A DNA stretch of 64,000 bases from Calycina herbarum (GCA_001414485.1 LLEY01000031.1:372001-436000); one strand, 5' to 3'; counted from the stretch's first letter, positions 35,401 to 48,260 are shown. Numbers and translations are program-made. Notes: generated from the sequence alone by a model not told the origin.

Positions 35401-36316
35401 AGTTCTTGGTAGTGCAGGAGTAGTCGCGACTTCAAAGGACGAGGGTTTACCCGAGACTGCCAACGCATCCAACGCTGCCACTGGTCAATTGCCAACTCCT
35501 GTTGACTCACCTGCGCATCCAGTCGTTGGTAATGACTTTCAACCTCCAAAGCGCATTCTGGCACAATTGAAGGCGACTGAAGATAGCGGTCTCCCTACGA
35601 TCCATATCAACATTACCGAAGCCTTCACGAGCTGGGGACGAGGTCATTCAAACACTCTCAAGTATTCCAACCTTAAAGACGTTCGTGTCCCTCGTCATGC
35701 CTTCAAGATCATTCTCTTCAAGCCACGATTCTACGGCAAAGACACCAAGGATGTTCAACTCTGGAAGGAGGAAAATCAAGATATGGCGTTCTATATCTCC
35801 ACCAAGTCAACTGGCGGCATCTTGATCAACGACGCCAGAATCAAGAGTTACGATCATCAAAACTACAAGACTGCTTCAAGATACTGGGGCGAACTTCGAC
35901 ACGGTGACACGATCACAGTCAGCGAGGGAGAAGATAATACCACCAAATTCCGATTCGAATGCTTCTTTGGCAAATCTAAGCAACCCCGAAACGCTGACGA
36001 GAAGGTCGAAATCATCTCAAAGGATCTGACCTTCTTGGCGGACATTGAGGATGCAACTTTACGACAGGAGAACGCTATCTTGGCTGAGCGTGAGGCTCGA
36101 GAGTTGAAGGAGCAACAAGTCAAGTTGGCTGAGAAGGAGGAACAGAAGCGCATCGAGGCTGAACGACGACAAGTCCAGTGGGCCGAGAAGGAGGAGCAGA
36201 AGCGTAAGGAGGCTGAACGACGATCCAAGGGCGAGGATGTCGAGCAACCCACCGAGCAAAATGGAGGCATCTTTGGTGTCGACATGTCATATGGCCGTCT
36301 TTTTGATGGTTATTGA
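32410..36316 (+). CDS. RAD53/CHK2-like FHA-domain Ser/Thr protein kinase (1268 aa)
   Basis: DNA-damage/replication-checkpoint-type kinase (CAMK group). Exons: 32410-33258, 33307-33570, 33623-36316; introns of 48 and 52 nt, all phase 0. Domains: N-terminal FHA (about residues 140-235: YQFGRNP, SNQHFRIY, STNGT); kinase (about 310-590) with glycine loop GRGAFAVVY, AAKQLEK lysine, HRDVKPDN (about 434), DFG (about 458) and CAPEVY; a long acidic Ser/Thr-rich middle; a second FHA-like fold (about 1057-1150: STKSTGGILIND...LRHGDTITV); and a charged coiled coil (about 1165-1245) built from two near-identical AEKEEQKR-x-EAERR units. All kinase catalytic residues are present. Start at ATGGCGGAT; the frame is open 45 codons upstream. 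FHA-kinase-FHA order matches yeast Rad53; the coiled-coil tail is extra. Confidence 0.88.
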
Positions 36317-37392
36317 TGAGTTCGTGGCTCCGTTTCCGAGGTCTTCTCCTTTGAAGGCATCGAAACACGACCCACACCCGTTTCTGAGTCCTCTCTTTTG
36401 AGGGCAACGAAACAAAACCACCCACCTCATGATACGATGTACTGTACAATACCTTTTTCCTTTTTTCCTTTGTTTGTCACAAAAAATCATCACACAGCGG
36501 GGCGTTTACAGAGCGGACATTTGCACATTTGAACCTTGTTTTTCTGCTTTTGCATTTTCTCGAGCGCAGAAGGGAATTGTCATTATCATTTGTGGCCTGG
36601 ATGGATAGTTTGCATTGTCTATGATCATGGTTTGCATGATTCATGCTTTGTAGGGATGGAGTTCTTTATTCAGAGGGTTGTGCGAGATGAAATGATACCG
36701 ATGGAGGAATTGTTTGATATTTGGGGGGATGTTTGATATCAAGATCAATGGGATGGATTTGTTTACACAAGGACTTGTTCACAGGGTCATTAATGTCTAC
36801 GGAACATGTTTGGAAGGCATGGGATGTTCACACTGGGCTCGGCATTGAATTGGTGCGCGATAAATCAGAAAAGAAAACCGGGCATGATTGTTCATAGTTT
36901 TACGTAGTACTACCTTTGGGAAAAGTAATAAATTTGACAATCACATACATTGAGGGGTGTCTCTTTTTGGTGATGACTTTTTCCTAGTGGTTTTCAAAAG
37001 GTGAGGTATCGATTTGGAGGCATACTTTGGGGGACTTTCTGTGGGTTTGACTCTCTCTTTGCGTAATTTATTTTGTCTTCACTCTTTTTTCTTTCCTCTA
37101 GGCCGCCGACTGCTGCCTAATCTGACTCGGGTGGCCTTTCCCAGGTATCTTCTTCAAGCTGGTACCACGGCTATCTACCTTGCGCGAACGAGCTCCTGTA
37201 TTTCTGACCCTGTATGTCTGACCTTTGGCAGGTTTAACTTGAAGGTCGTTGTCAAACCTTGTCGAGAGTGAGGATTCCCTGGAACGGGGAATGTCATTTT
37301 TGATTTGTTTGGTGAGTGGGGTGAGTGTTTATTTGTGAATTGGTTACTTACCTAGCTGTTTCTGGGGAATGTGGAGGAGTGGAGGGTTTGGA
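36317..37392. other. Intergenic
   Basis: 3' flank of the kinase gene. No supported gene; the frames at 36536-36736 and 37014-37271 are chance-like. Confidence 0.45.
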
Positions 37393-37400
37393 GGCGGGTG

Positions 37401-37904
37401 CAGCGTAATCACAAAATACTCTGCTACTCACAACTACTCGAGTAGTACTCAAGAGTAGTAGAGTATGAGTATGGGTAGCGGGTCGGTTGAGTAGAGTAGA
37501 GTAGTGACTTAAGACTACTCGAGTAGTCTTGAGTAGTCTTAGTAATATTTATATATTTGCATTTATAAGGCTTATAAGGCTTATAAAGCTTATTATTAGT
37601 AATATTAGTAGTTATATATAATAAAAATTTCTTTTTATCATTATATAATTAATAGCTAAACTATTAAGGCTATTATTAAAGAAGTTACGTAGTAGACAGA
37701 GTAGAAAGAAGATCTCGCTTAAGCTCCTAGGCAGCTCTGGAACGCTACTCCGACGCTACACCGACCCACCGGCCCGCACTACTCCACTACTCTCTTGAGT
37801 AGTACTCTAGAGTTTATGAGTAGAGTAGAGTAGTACTTAAAATTACTTGAGTAGAGTAGAGTAGGGGTCACTACTCTACTCTACTCTACTCATTTAATAC
37901 GCTG
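37401..37904. mobile_element. hAT-type MITE, 504 bp
   Basis: Flanked by a perfect 8-bp target duplication GGCGGGTG (37393-37400 and 37905-37912). Termini are CAGCGTA... and ...TACGCTG. Inside both ends lie dense GAGTA/TACTC repeats (for example GAGTAGAGTAGAGTAG), including palindromes such as ACTCGAGTAGTACTC. The centre (about 37540-37680) is very AT-rich, with a triplicated AAGGCTTAT-type unit. No coding capacity. The 8-bp duplication and CAG-type end point to the hAT superfamily; the GAGTA arrays are probable transposase-binding subterminal repeats. Confidence 0.82.
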
Positions 37905-37912
37905 GGCGGGTG

Positions 37913-38416
37913 CTGATGAATGGAAGGGAGGGTTGAAGTACTAAGTTCCCAGTTCTGATGGTGTTGTTAATTTTGGGAAGGGGGATTGAATAATTGGATT
38001 TTGGATGGTATGAGCTATAGAATAAGAGAGAGCGTTGCATACATTAACTCACCTCTACTCTCGCCACAGCTATCGATTTAACTAGTCACCACAAGCCCTT
38101 GATCTCAACGGTTTAAACTCGTACTTGGATCAGACTCTCAGTCCTTGAACTACTTTCGACATGTATACAATTTTGAAATCCACTGTCTAGTTACCTTCGC
38201 ACTCAAATATCCGCGATACACTAAGCTAGACTAACTTGAATTTTCTTCAATCCACAACCCCGCCGCCTCTACCTCGTACTTTCTCAAGACGCGAACTACC
38301 CTACCAGAAAAGCAAACGCCAAGCATTACAACCATCCAGCAGCAAAATCAGCAAAACACCCCGATAACCAAAAGAACTCCCGTCCTAAAAGACTGTGTAG
38401 AAGGAACTCGTATCCT
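37913..38416. other. Intergenic
   Basis: 3' flank of the protease gene; nothing further seen. Confidence 0.45.
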
Positions 38417-41064
38417 CTATCCCGATCCACCACAATCAAAATGGGGAGGGGCACCATTGCTAGCTGTGGCATCACCCACACAGTGATTCTGGAAGACGCC
38501 CGTTCGAAACTTGGCTGTCCACTCCCTCCCATCATCTCCCAAACCATATTCAAAATCCCAAGTTTTCGGTAAAATAGCACAGCCCCCCAGGTTGCCTTTC
38601 AGGTTTTCTCCATGGTCTGCGCTGCTGAAGCCGTGTCCCCAGATCTCGCACTCGTCATAGAGTAGTTTATACTCGCAAGTGCAGCTTCCCTTCAAGCCAT
38701 CCGATGCCGGCTGGCGTAGTGACAGCGGCAGAATGTGGTAAGTAACATCTCCAACTTTCATCGAGCCACCGGCCTTGTAATTCGCTGGGTTGTGCGGATC
38801 GTTCCCATCGCAGCCGTCACTAATTGCATGGAGATACTTTTTACAATCGTCGAGATTCGGTTTGAAATTCAGACCTGGCGCCCATTCCATTGAAATAACA
38901 ACCGACTCTGGGGTCCTTTCGTTATAAGTACGCCCGAGGGAGCCTGAGCCTGTGTCCAGGGCTCCTTGTTTGACAGCGGCAGGACAGAAATCTTTCTCGA
39001 TACGATCCTTCAAGTCGTCGGGGGCCACATACTTCTTGTTGGCTAAACCAGCACATTGGGGTGGTGCTGCAGTCGTCGCCTGTGGTGGGTTTGATGTTGC
39101 AATTGGGGCAACTGGAGCAGGAGCTGGTGGTGGTTGAACCTTTGGGTTATCTTTCTCGGTAACCCCATTCCAGATGACTCGAGAACCTTGGTCAACTCGA
39201 GCCCAGCTGCCAGCACCCGTTTTCATGTAATTCCACAAGTTTTTAACGAGTTGTCCATCTGTGGTATCGAAAGGAGACTGATCATACGACAGCAAGTTTG
39301 CCACTTCGCCAGCAACCACCGGGCATGCAAGAGATGTACCAAACTTGTTTGTCATTGGAACATTGCCAGACTTAGGCATGCAAGTGATACCACTACCCGG
39401 AGCGTGAAGGAAGACTTGGTCGCCACCCTGGGAGAAAATCGATACTCTGCCGTCGAAGTTGACCGATCCAATCACAAGCAACGGATAGTCCTCACTTGCC
39501 CAGATTCCTGGAATAGTGTCGACCTGCGGATGCCCTTTCTTGGCAAGGTTTCCTGCAAGACAAAAAACCGGAACATCCATATCCATCAGGGTTTTTATTC
39601 TGTCCTTTACATCATTTTGCAACCGCGCATCCGGGTCTTCTTTGCCAGCGTCGAACGACATTGTGACGACACTTTTCTTATTTCGTTTTTTGTTTTTGAT
39701 ATCGTTTATGATCACACCTAGGCCGGCTACCATCTGACTGAGAGCGAGTTTATGCATTTGGACAATGACGAGTTTTGCCTGTTTTGCGACGCCGTATTTT
39801 TGCCCGAGTGCTTTGCTCGCGGTACAGGTGGCGTGTGACACAAAAGGAGCTGGGCTATTATCGTCCCAAACATTATCACCGTAGAAACTTGCAGTCCCAG
39901 TTTGAAGGTGCTCGTCATCGGGGACCCGGCTGGTTTCGGGAAATTCCTGAGAGACTATACTTTAGTTTCTATGTTTTCGGGTTGGTTTTGGTTTGATGAA
40001 GCGGATTCAAATCAAAAGTACGTCAATCTCACTTACGTCTAGCTGAGCTTTGAAAGCCACCCCCATTTCAAGATGATATACAAAGCTGGCTCCCCCGCCA
40101 TGGCTTTCGTATACATAGTTTTTGAGATCTTTCAAACCCGGCACAGTGCTAGAAATGGTCTGTCAGTTGATGTACAAGGCTCAGATCGAGGACTGTTTCT
40201 TACGTAGGCTGGCTAACCATGACCAACTCAGACACAGCATCTACTTGGGTTGAATAGCTAATTGCTCGTTTTTCCTTGGGACTTGAAATCTTGACATTCG
40301 GCATTGATGCGGGGGAAAAGTCGCGTGGGTGCAATGTATCCGGGATTAGGTCGAGCTCCAACGCAGTATCTTCCTCGACTAACAGCACTCCGGGGTCTTT
40401 AGTGACTTGGTCGCGTTGAGCATCGGTAACTATTAGATCATGAATGATTAGCGACGCCACCTGAATTTTGTTCGCAGTAAAGGAAGACGAAAAATGACTT
40501 ACTGTTGCCAACCGTCCAAAAATGAAGCGCGCCATCAAATACTTGACCAGGTCCATGATCATCCGGGCCAAGCAACTGCTGTAGATTCTTATCCGTCTGA
40601 TCTGTAGCAGTCTTGTTTTTTCCGTCGCGAGGGTAGACAATATACCCAACAATTTCGTTCGGGGGTGCGTCTCTTTTGGGAAGTTGCTCGTCTGAATCTA
40701 AGTCTCGAATAGTAGCCTTAGATTCTGTAGAAATACTCGAGCCCTCAGGTGGCACTGGAGGATTGAAAAGAACCACACTCTCGATATCACCATAGCCTTG
40801 TAGCTGGCCAACCTCACTGGTGGATGCCTCGACAGTCCATGAGATAAGTTGTTGCTGGAGGTTCGTCCAAGGCTTGATGTCATCGGTACCGATAATGTTC
40901 TTGATATAGTCACCTGTCTTGGACGTATCGGTGCCATTCTTGGGGAATATGGTGTAGAAGTCTTTGTTTGGAGCAGGTTGACTATCCATTCGAGCAGCAT
41001 TAGCAGCTGAAGTCCAAGTAATGAAATGGATAGAAAAGGCGAGGAAATGTAGAAGAGCCCTCAT
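38417..41064 (-). CDS. Secreted S8 (subtilisin-like) protease with Glu in place of catalytic Asp (809 aa)
   Basis: Exons (downward): 41064-40503, 40429-40204, 40148-40037, 39946-38417; introns of 73, 55 and 90 nt, with phases agreeing. Signal peptide (MRALLHFLAFSIHFITWTSA), then an I9-like propeptide region (HFWTVGN-ITDAQRDQV...PGVLLVEED). The S8 fold follows: strand FVYHLEMGV, where the usual D-T-G is E-M-G (Glu codon 40077-40079, about residue 286); SHATCTAS (His about 338); AGN (oxyanion); GTSLACPVVAG (Ser about 505). After a Pro/Ala linker (about 590-610) comes a C-terminal Cys-rich domain (DDCKKYLHAISDGCDGN, KAGGSMKVGDVTYHI) also seen on other secreted fungal hydrolases. Whether the E/H/S set still cleaves peptides is unknown. 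Confidence 0.85.
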
Positions 41065-41611
41065 TTTGACGGCAGAAGTAGAGAAGATAGAAGTGAGGTT
41101 GATAATTCCATGACTTTGGACAGAACCAGGGCTTTTTATAGATTTTCGCGTTCAAATCCAGAACTGCATCGTTCATTTTCTTTTCCAACATACCAACAAG
41201 ACAGATAGAAGAAGAATTCACCGGGGCTATTGAAGGATGTGTTGGTACCTATTTCTGTCCCCTTTGGCCTCTTCCGCGCTCTTGGCGGAGAAGAAATCCA
41301 TCACGCTGACGAATGACAATGGCGATGTAATGTTTTGGGGAGGGAGTACAAGGTTTTGAGGAGCAATAAGATTTGATAAGTAGATGTTGAAGGAGGCTGG
41401 GATCCTGGCGGTGCTGCTGGTTTGTATGAAGCTAATTGTTGGTCTTAGAGCATGTGACGATTCATAGCGCTAATACGAAGGCCGCGGTCAAAAGTCTTTG
41501 ACATCAAGGGATCCAACAGCCTGTAAGATCGGCTGGATTACCGTAAAGTGGGCCTCCCTCCTGTAGCGGCCCCCTAATGCCAACCAACTTGTTAGTGAAA
41601 TGCCTGTAAGC
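41065..41611. other. Upstream region of the protease gene
   Basis: About 550 bp of ordinary base composition ending at the insertion site of the chromovirus. No gene seen. Confidence 0.45.
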
Positions 41612-41616
41612 TAGAC

Positions 41617-41953
41617 TGTAACGGCACGAAACAGACAATACTATGAAAGAGGCATATGGAAGTGCGTTCCGTAGAATAACATGCTTAGATACTAGGCTCT
41701 AAACACGAAAGAAAAGATCAAATTAACCTTTCCCGATACTGAGGGTAAGGGCATCTATATATAAAAGGGTTTAGATAATAACAATAGACTCGGAGGTCCG
41801 AACCAGACATTCCGATACTCGAATACGTAACCCTTACATTCCACGTAACCCTTACATTCCACGTAACCCTTAGCATTCCTATACCCTGAACCGTATCCTA
41901 TCTGGTACGTACATAATCTTAGCAACTCTTATTCTTAATAGCAGGCTATCACA
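41617..41953 (-). repeat. 3' LTR (gene side), 337 bp
   Basis: TGTAACGG...TATCACA. Almost free of RIP-type change compared with the other LTR. It is 18 bp longer because of a tandem CATTCCACGTAACCCTTA duplication (41837-41872). Confidence 0.9.
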
Positions 41954-44900
41954 TCCCCCTCCCTTGAAAAAGACTCGTCCCTAAGGCTTCGTATTATAGC
42001 CGGGGTAGTATCAGGGTTTGTTTTTAGTAGTGACTCAGTTGTTAGTTCTTATCTACTTCCTATACTTAGATCTATTTAGAGAGGAGTCGAGGCAGTCCTG
42101 GTTTATTTAGATATTTGATATAGAAGTCCCTTAGAAGGTGTAGTAAACCTTGAAAATTGTTAGTAGGATACTAGGTAGGGTCTATATTATAACTAACCTA
42201 TCTAACCTAGTATTGTAGTTGTCTTCTAAAAAGTCTACTACTAAGAATTTCTTGAACTTCCTATTCTTATATACTTTAAATAATTTCTAGGGGTAGCTCT
42301 AGGGCTTCTTATCTAGGTAGAGAGGTATTCGGATCTTTGGATAGTACGTCTATAGCGAAAACATTATAGATTAATAATCCTTCTAGGAGTTTTAGTCTAT
42401 AAGAGTGTTCTACACGTTCTAGTATTTTAAAGGGTCTAGTCTACTATTTAGCTAGCTTTTAGCTAGGTTGATTTATCTTAAGATTCTTAGTCGATAAGTA
42501 AACTCTATTACTAACGTCCTAGTTAATAGCTCTTTAGTACTAATTTATACTATCTTATATTCTCTGCTAGGCTTTACTTATGTTATCTTTAGCTATGTTC
42601 TAGGCAGAGTATATACGTGTAGCTATCTTAACTACCTTATTATAATTTAGTCGTTCTTAGGGAATAGAGGTCTTAGGAGTATTCTAATCCTATAAGGTTT
42701 GTAAATTAAGCTTAAACTTAAGCCGATATAGGGTTATACTAATAGACGAGTATAGAAGAGTTATTTATACTCTGTCTATAAAGGGGATTAACTTACTCTA
42801 GTTATTCTAATAATAGGTTATAAAAAGCCTTAGCCTCTAATTAATATATCAGTTTATAATCTCTATCTAACTATCTATTTATTTATAGTAAGCTATAGAG
42901 AGCTTAAGCTTAACACTGATAATATAATAGAATTCCGTCTAAAAAGCTAAGACGAATTAAGGTCCTCTATTAGGCGTAATTAATTTAGAGTAGTAACTAA
43001 AATAATAGATCTATTATATAAAAAACTAGGCTAATCCTCTAGTATTAATAGTAGAGTAGTAGGGAATAGATACTAAATCCTTTCTAAGACGGTTAATAAA
43101 TACTAGTATAGTATTATATCTATACTTATCCTTTAGAAATAACTTAAAGTCTATATATATATACTATATTAGGTAATCTAGTACTAGTAGTAGGTAGAGG
43201 AATTCTTATTATTTAGTCTGTTAAGAATAAGAGTATCTATAAGCTTAGTAGTTAGCTACGTATAGCTTATAGTCCGAACCTATGCTAACCTAGTAGTAGG
43301 TAGATACTAGTAACTAGTATGTCTTTCGAGTACTTAGGTAAGTACTAGATACTTGGTTATAGGCTTCTTAGATCAGATTTGTATAGAGTTTAGTATTCCT
43401 TTTAATATAAAGCCGTTCTCTAAACAGGAGTAAATTGTTAGATAAGATAGTATAACTATTCTTAAGTTCTCTACGTTCCTTCTTAAATAATTATATATTA
43501 GCTGTCCTTAGCTTCTAAATTAGATCTGATCTAGACCTAGAGATAATATTTAACTTAATTATAGAAAGAGATATTACTTAAAAGGTCTAAGTAAGGTTAG
43601 CGTTAATTTAGAGGTTAAGCCTAATAGGTCTAAGAAGAGTATATAAGCAGCTGTCTAACTTGACTTAATCTTATATTTTAATATCTTACTCCTATCTAGT
43701 TAGTATATCTGCCTTTTAATTATTCTTTCTAAATATAAATTAGATCTAGAAATTAAAGTCAGAGAGGAATTCTATCTATTATACTTGCTTAGAAGTAAGT
43801 AGCTTTATTATTATAAAGTATTCTAAGGATCTATAGTCTAAGAAGACGTTAATACAGTTCTAATATAATATAAGCTTAGGTTACTATTTTCTAAACGCTT
43901 CTATAATTATAAACAGTTCTTTATTATAGATTTCCTAGTTTATTTTATATCTAACTAGGACGTAGGAATAGAAACCTATAAGATACTAACGATTACTATA
44001 TTATTAAGAGAATATATCTACTATTACTCTATTAAAAGAGTCTATCTCTAGCTTCGTAGAACATTCAGAGTCGAAGTAGTATAAGGCTTGAATTAAGAGT
44101 AGCTAGGTCTATAATTCTTTAAAAGCTTCTTCGTATTTAGGTATCTACTAAAACGGCTCTAAAGGCCGCGTTATAGTAGTCAAGGGTTTTACGATTTTGC
44201 TAAAGTTCTTAATAAATTGTCTATAGAAACTATAAAAGCTTAGGTAGGACTTTACACCTGTTATAGTACTAGGTTAGAGCTAGTTATATAGAGGTTCTAA
44301 TTTCTCAGGGTCTACTTTAAGTTCTTTTATAGTTAATATATAACCTAGATATTTAACTTAGGTAATACTAAATTTACTCTTTTTAATATCTACTTAAAGT
44401 CTTACTTCTTAGAGCTGATTTAGAACCATCTTTACTTATTTCTTATAATCTTTAATATTATCTAAATAGGTTAGTATATCGTCTAAGTAAGCAATATAGA
44501 AGTTATCTAGGTAGTCGATTAAGACGTCGTTTATATAACGTTAGTAGATAGCAGGTCTATTATAGAGTCTAAAAGGAAGGACCTTATATTTATATATTCT
44601 ATACCTAGTTCTAAACGTAGTTATCTCTTCTAAGTCGAGATCTATTTAGATATAGTAGAAAGCTTATTATATATCTAACTTAGTAAAGATCTTAGCTTTC
44701 CTTAGTCTTAAAATAAGTTTATTAATATAAGGGATTAGGTAAGAGTTGTTTTAGATAAGAGTATTTAGTTTCTAATAATTAATATAGAACTGTAGCTTAT
44801 TACTATTAGGCTTTTTAATAAAGAGTACTAGTAAGGTAAAAGAGCTATTACTATTAATAATAAATCCTTTATTTAAATTATTTATAAGATACTCTTTTAT

Positions 44901-47648
44901 TACTTATAGCTCTATAGTTAACTATTAATATAGAGGGGAGTAGAAGGTAGAAAGAAGTTCGTTTAAGGTGATTTTATAGTCGTATATATAGTAAGAGGGA
45001 AGTTTATCTAAGGCTACTTTTAAGAACATATCCTAGAACAACGAGTAACGTTAAAGGAGTTAGGACTATATTAGGTCCGTAGTCTTAGTATTATCTAAGA
45101 GTAGAGCTAATCTTTTGTCGATAATCTAATCTAATTTATAGATACTTATTATAAAGAACTTAGTATTAGGTTGCTTTATATTAAAATATAAAGTATTTAT
45201 ACTTATTTTACTAATAAAAGAGTATAAGGTCCGATCTATCTAAGCTATACTAGTAGGTTAGAGAGGTTTTAGAGCAGAGTTAAAGAGGTAGACGTTAGAA
45301 GTTAATATTATAGATAATAGTAATAACTTAGCTAAGAGCTTATTATTTCTTCGCTTTTTATCTTAATAGAGAGCGTAATCTCTTTAGTTTATATTTGACT
45401 ATATATTTAAATAAGACTTCTAGTTCTAGCTAGAAGTTAGAGAAAGTAAGATCTTCTTTCTAAAGTAAGGAGTTAGTAGGGTTTTAGCTAGCTAAATAAG
45501 TTAATTCCTAGTAGAGTTAAGAAGAATATTAAAATGTTTTAACTATTTATTTCTAATAATTAGGTCTTATTATCTAAGGTCTAGGACTATAAAGAGGCAG
45601 TTTTAGATACGACGTTAATCTAGGTTTAAATATAGTTATATAAACTATGTTACTTTACTCTTAATACTACTATTGTATCTATGAATAGATACTAAGTAAG
45701 GTAGTTTTTAAATCTATATACCTAATAATTAGAATAGCTATAAGGCTAGGGGTTAATTTAAGAATAGGAATCTATTTACTTCTATATTTATTAAAGCTTA
45801 AGTTTTAATACTATATCTATATATACTAAGTGTTATATTTATAAGGAATTGGTTTCCTTCTATAAGTCTAGAAAGCTTAAGATTCGATAGATTATATTTA
45901 CGTAGGCCTAGAAAGGAGTCTTTATCTAGGCTACCTTGTTTTCCCTCTAATTTAGGTTAGAATCGGGGTACTTTATAAGGACTTGTAAGTTATCTTTATC
46001 CGCTTCTTAGACTATTTCTTTAATACTAGGTAGCTAAGAGTAGTTGGTTTTATAGTATCTAGGCTTACTATAGTAGTAGCACGTTATACCGGCTAGGACT
46101 CGGTCTAGAGTCTTTTAGCGTTTACTAGTAGAAGTAGTTTTAAATATCCTTAAAGTAGTTTAAATAGTAAGGAAGGATCCGCTTATAAGTAGTAAGGGTT
46201 TTAGTATTAAACTAGATAAGGATTAAAAAGTAGTCTTTTTAACTAAAGTGTTTATACTAACTAGCTTAGTTGTATTAGCTATATATAACTTAGTGTTTTA
46301 GTATTATTCCTTATCTAGGGCTAGGAGATCTACTACTATCTTAACAAAGTTATAATTCTAACGTCTCTTAAGTATAGTAGCTGAGTTTCTTAGCTATAGT
46401 ATAATTTTCTCCTATATATAGAAGAATCGTTTTAACTCTAGTATCTCTCTAAGTATAGCTATACTTAAGAAGTAACCTCTGAAGTTAGTAAACGTTTCTC
46501 TAGTATAATCCTTTCTACCTATCTATAAGGCTTAGAAAGCGTTCTATATATCCTCTGTCTCGTATCTAGTTAAGAAATATAAATCTAAAAGTTTAATTAT
46601 ATCTTAATAATTATAGAAAGTAATATAAATCGACTTAGACTAGTATTAGAGCTTAAGGTAGTTCCTAGCAATTCTAGTAGTTATTCCCTAGATAAGAGCT
46701 TTTTAAGTCAGGCTTATATTATAATAATTAGTATTTACTAGAAGTCTATTATATACTAATATCTTCTATTATTAGTATATAGGTAATATACTGTCGTCTA
46801 AAGGTTTAATTTTTTCTATAATTTTACTTTTAGTAGGTTAGAGGGTATTTAGACTATATTTAGAGTTATATAGAGTAGTCTGCTATTAAGAGAAGGCATT
46901 AGAGACAGGTTCGCTTCTTAAGCGAAAGAGGTCTAGTATAGTACTTAGAATAGAAGGAGAGTTATAGTCGGTTTTAAGTTAGAAAGGTTAAGAGACTCTA
47001 GTTTATTCTTAAAGTTCTTTTATAATAGATTCTAACTATCTAAACCGATAGTTGTTATTTCAAAGTTCTTCTTCTAATCCTTATACTATACTCTATATCT
47101 CGTCTATATTAGAAAAGTCTTATAAGTCTCTAAGGTTTCAGGCTAGGCCCTTGCCTTTATTATTCCTTAACTTTTTAGGTTTAGGTATATAAGTACAGTT
47201 TAGTACGTATTTAGAGAGAGGCCTACTAGTTTCTCTAGTAGGTTACTTAACGCTCTCTAGCAGAGCTTAAGAGAGACCTAGGGTCGCTTCTTAGTTTAAT
47301 ATACTCGATGTTATTAGAGAGGGTTTAGGAGTAGATTTAAGAGCCTTCTAGGTAACTTAATATCGACTTTCTAAACCTTATATAGTAACCTCTATATAGA
47401 GAGAGTTATTTAAAGTCTTAGGAATCCTTAGCGTCTTCTACTTTCTTAACATATTAGAGGATACGCTTTTTACTAGCTAACTAATAGATATTAAACCCTA
47501 ATATCACTAGCTGTCTATAAACTAGTAATTTAAGATTATCGTTATACTAATTTAAATCTAGGCTAAATCGAATTTAATATAAGACATCAACGCGCTTAGT
47601 AAGATATTATAACAGGCCGTCTCTAATAAGAAGAATTTAATCTTTTAA

Positions 47649-47967
47649 TATAATAGTATAAAACAGATAATACTATAAAAGAGGTATATAGAAGTTCGTT
47701 CTATAGAATAATATACTTAAATACTAAGCTTTAAATATAAAAGAAAAGATTAAATTAACCTTTCCCGATACTAAGAGTAAGAGTATCTATATACAAAAGA
47801 GTTTAGATAATAATAATAGACTCGGAGGTCTAAACCAGACATTCTAATACTCGAATATATAACTCTTATATTCTACGTAACCCTTGGTATTCCTATACTC
47901 TAAACCGTATCCTATCTAGTACGTATATAATCTTAGCAACTCTTATTCTTAATAGCGAGCTATTATA
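47649..47967 (-). repeat. 5' LTR (distal), 319 bp, heavily mutated
   Basis: Aligns over its whole length with 41617-41953. Nearly all differences are transitions in the RIP direction (for example TGTAACGG to TATAATAG at its edge, CACA to TATA at the other). Confidence 0.9.
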
Positions 47968-47972
47968 TAGAC

Positions 47973-48260
47973 CTAGTATTAACTTTAAAGTAGTAGACCT
48001 TATTAGTTAATATAGTTATAGTTTAGAGGATTTATTATAAGGTTTCTTTAATAGAGAAAGAAGAAGGTAACTTAGAAATCTCTTATTATAAAGAGCTTAT
48101 AGTTACCTTACTAGTAGAAGAAGGTAGTATTATAGCTTAGCTTAAAGCCTTATCTTTTTAAGAGCTAGTATTAATTATAATTAGTAGAAGCTCTTCTACT
48201 TTTAATAGTTTATTATTATAAAGTAGCTTATTAGTAGAAAAACGTTAGAGTTTATTACTA
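47973..48260. other. AT-rich spacer between chromovirus and pogo stack
   Basis: About 290 bp of RIP-like, stop-rich sequence with no identifiable element ends. Confidence 0.4.

Larger units (their letters stand above)
41617..47967 (-). mobile_element. Ty3/gypsy chromovirus, complete, RIP-inactivated (6351 bp)
   Basis: Two LTRs and a perfect 5-bp target duplication TAGAC (41612-41616, 47968-47972). Coding strand is minus, so the 3' LTR is on the left. The polypurine tract AAGGGAGGGGGA (minus strand, 41954-41965) adjoins it. Remnants in order from right to left: a gag zinc knuckle (about 46050-46095, originally CCHC, now with Tyr replacing Cys/His), reverse transcriptase (YLDD at 44478-44489) followed by RNase-H-like sequence, and an integrase C-terminus with a chromodomain-like end (about 42160-42500). 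Stops occur throughout; most differences are C-to-T/G-to-A. Confidence 0.9.
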
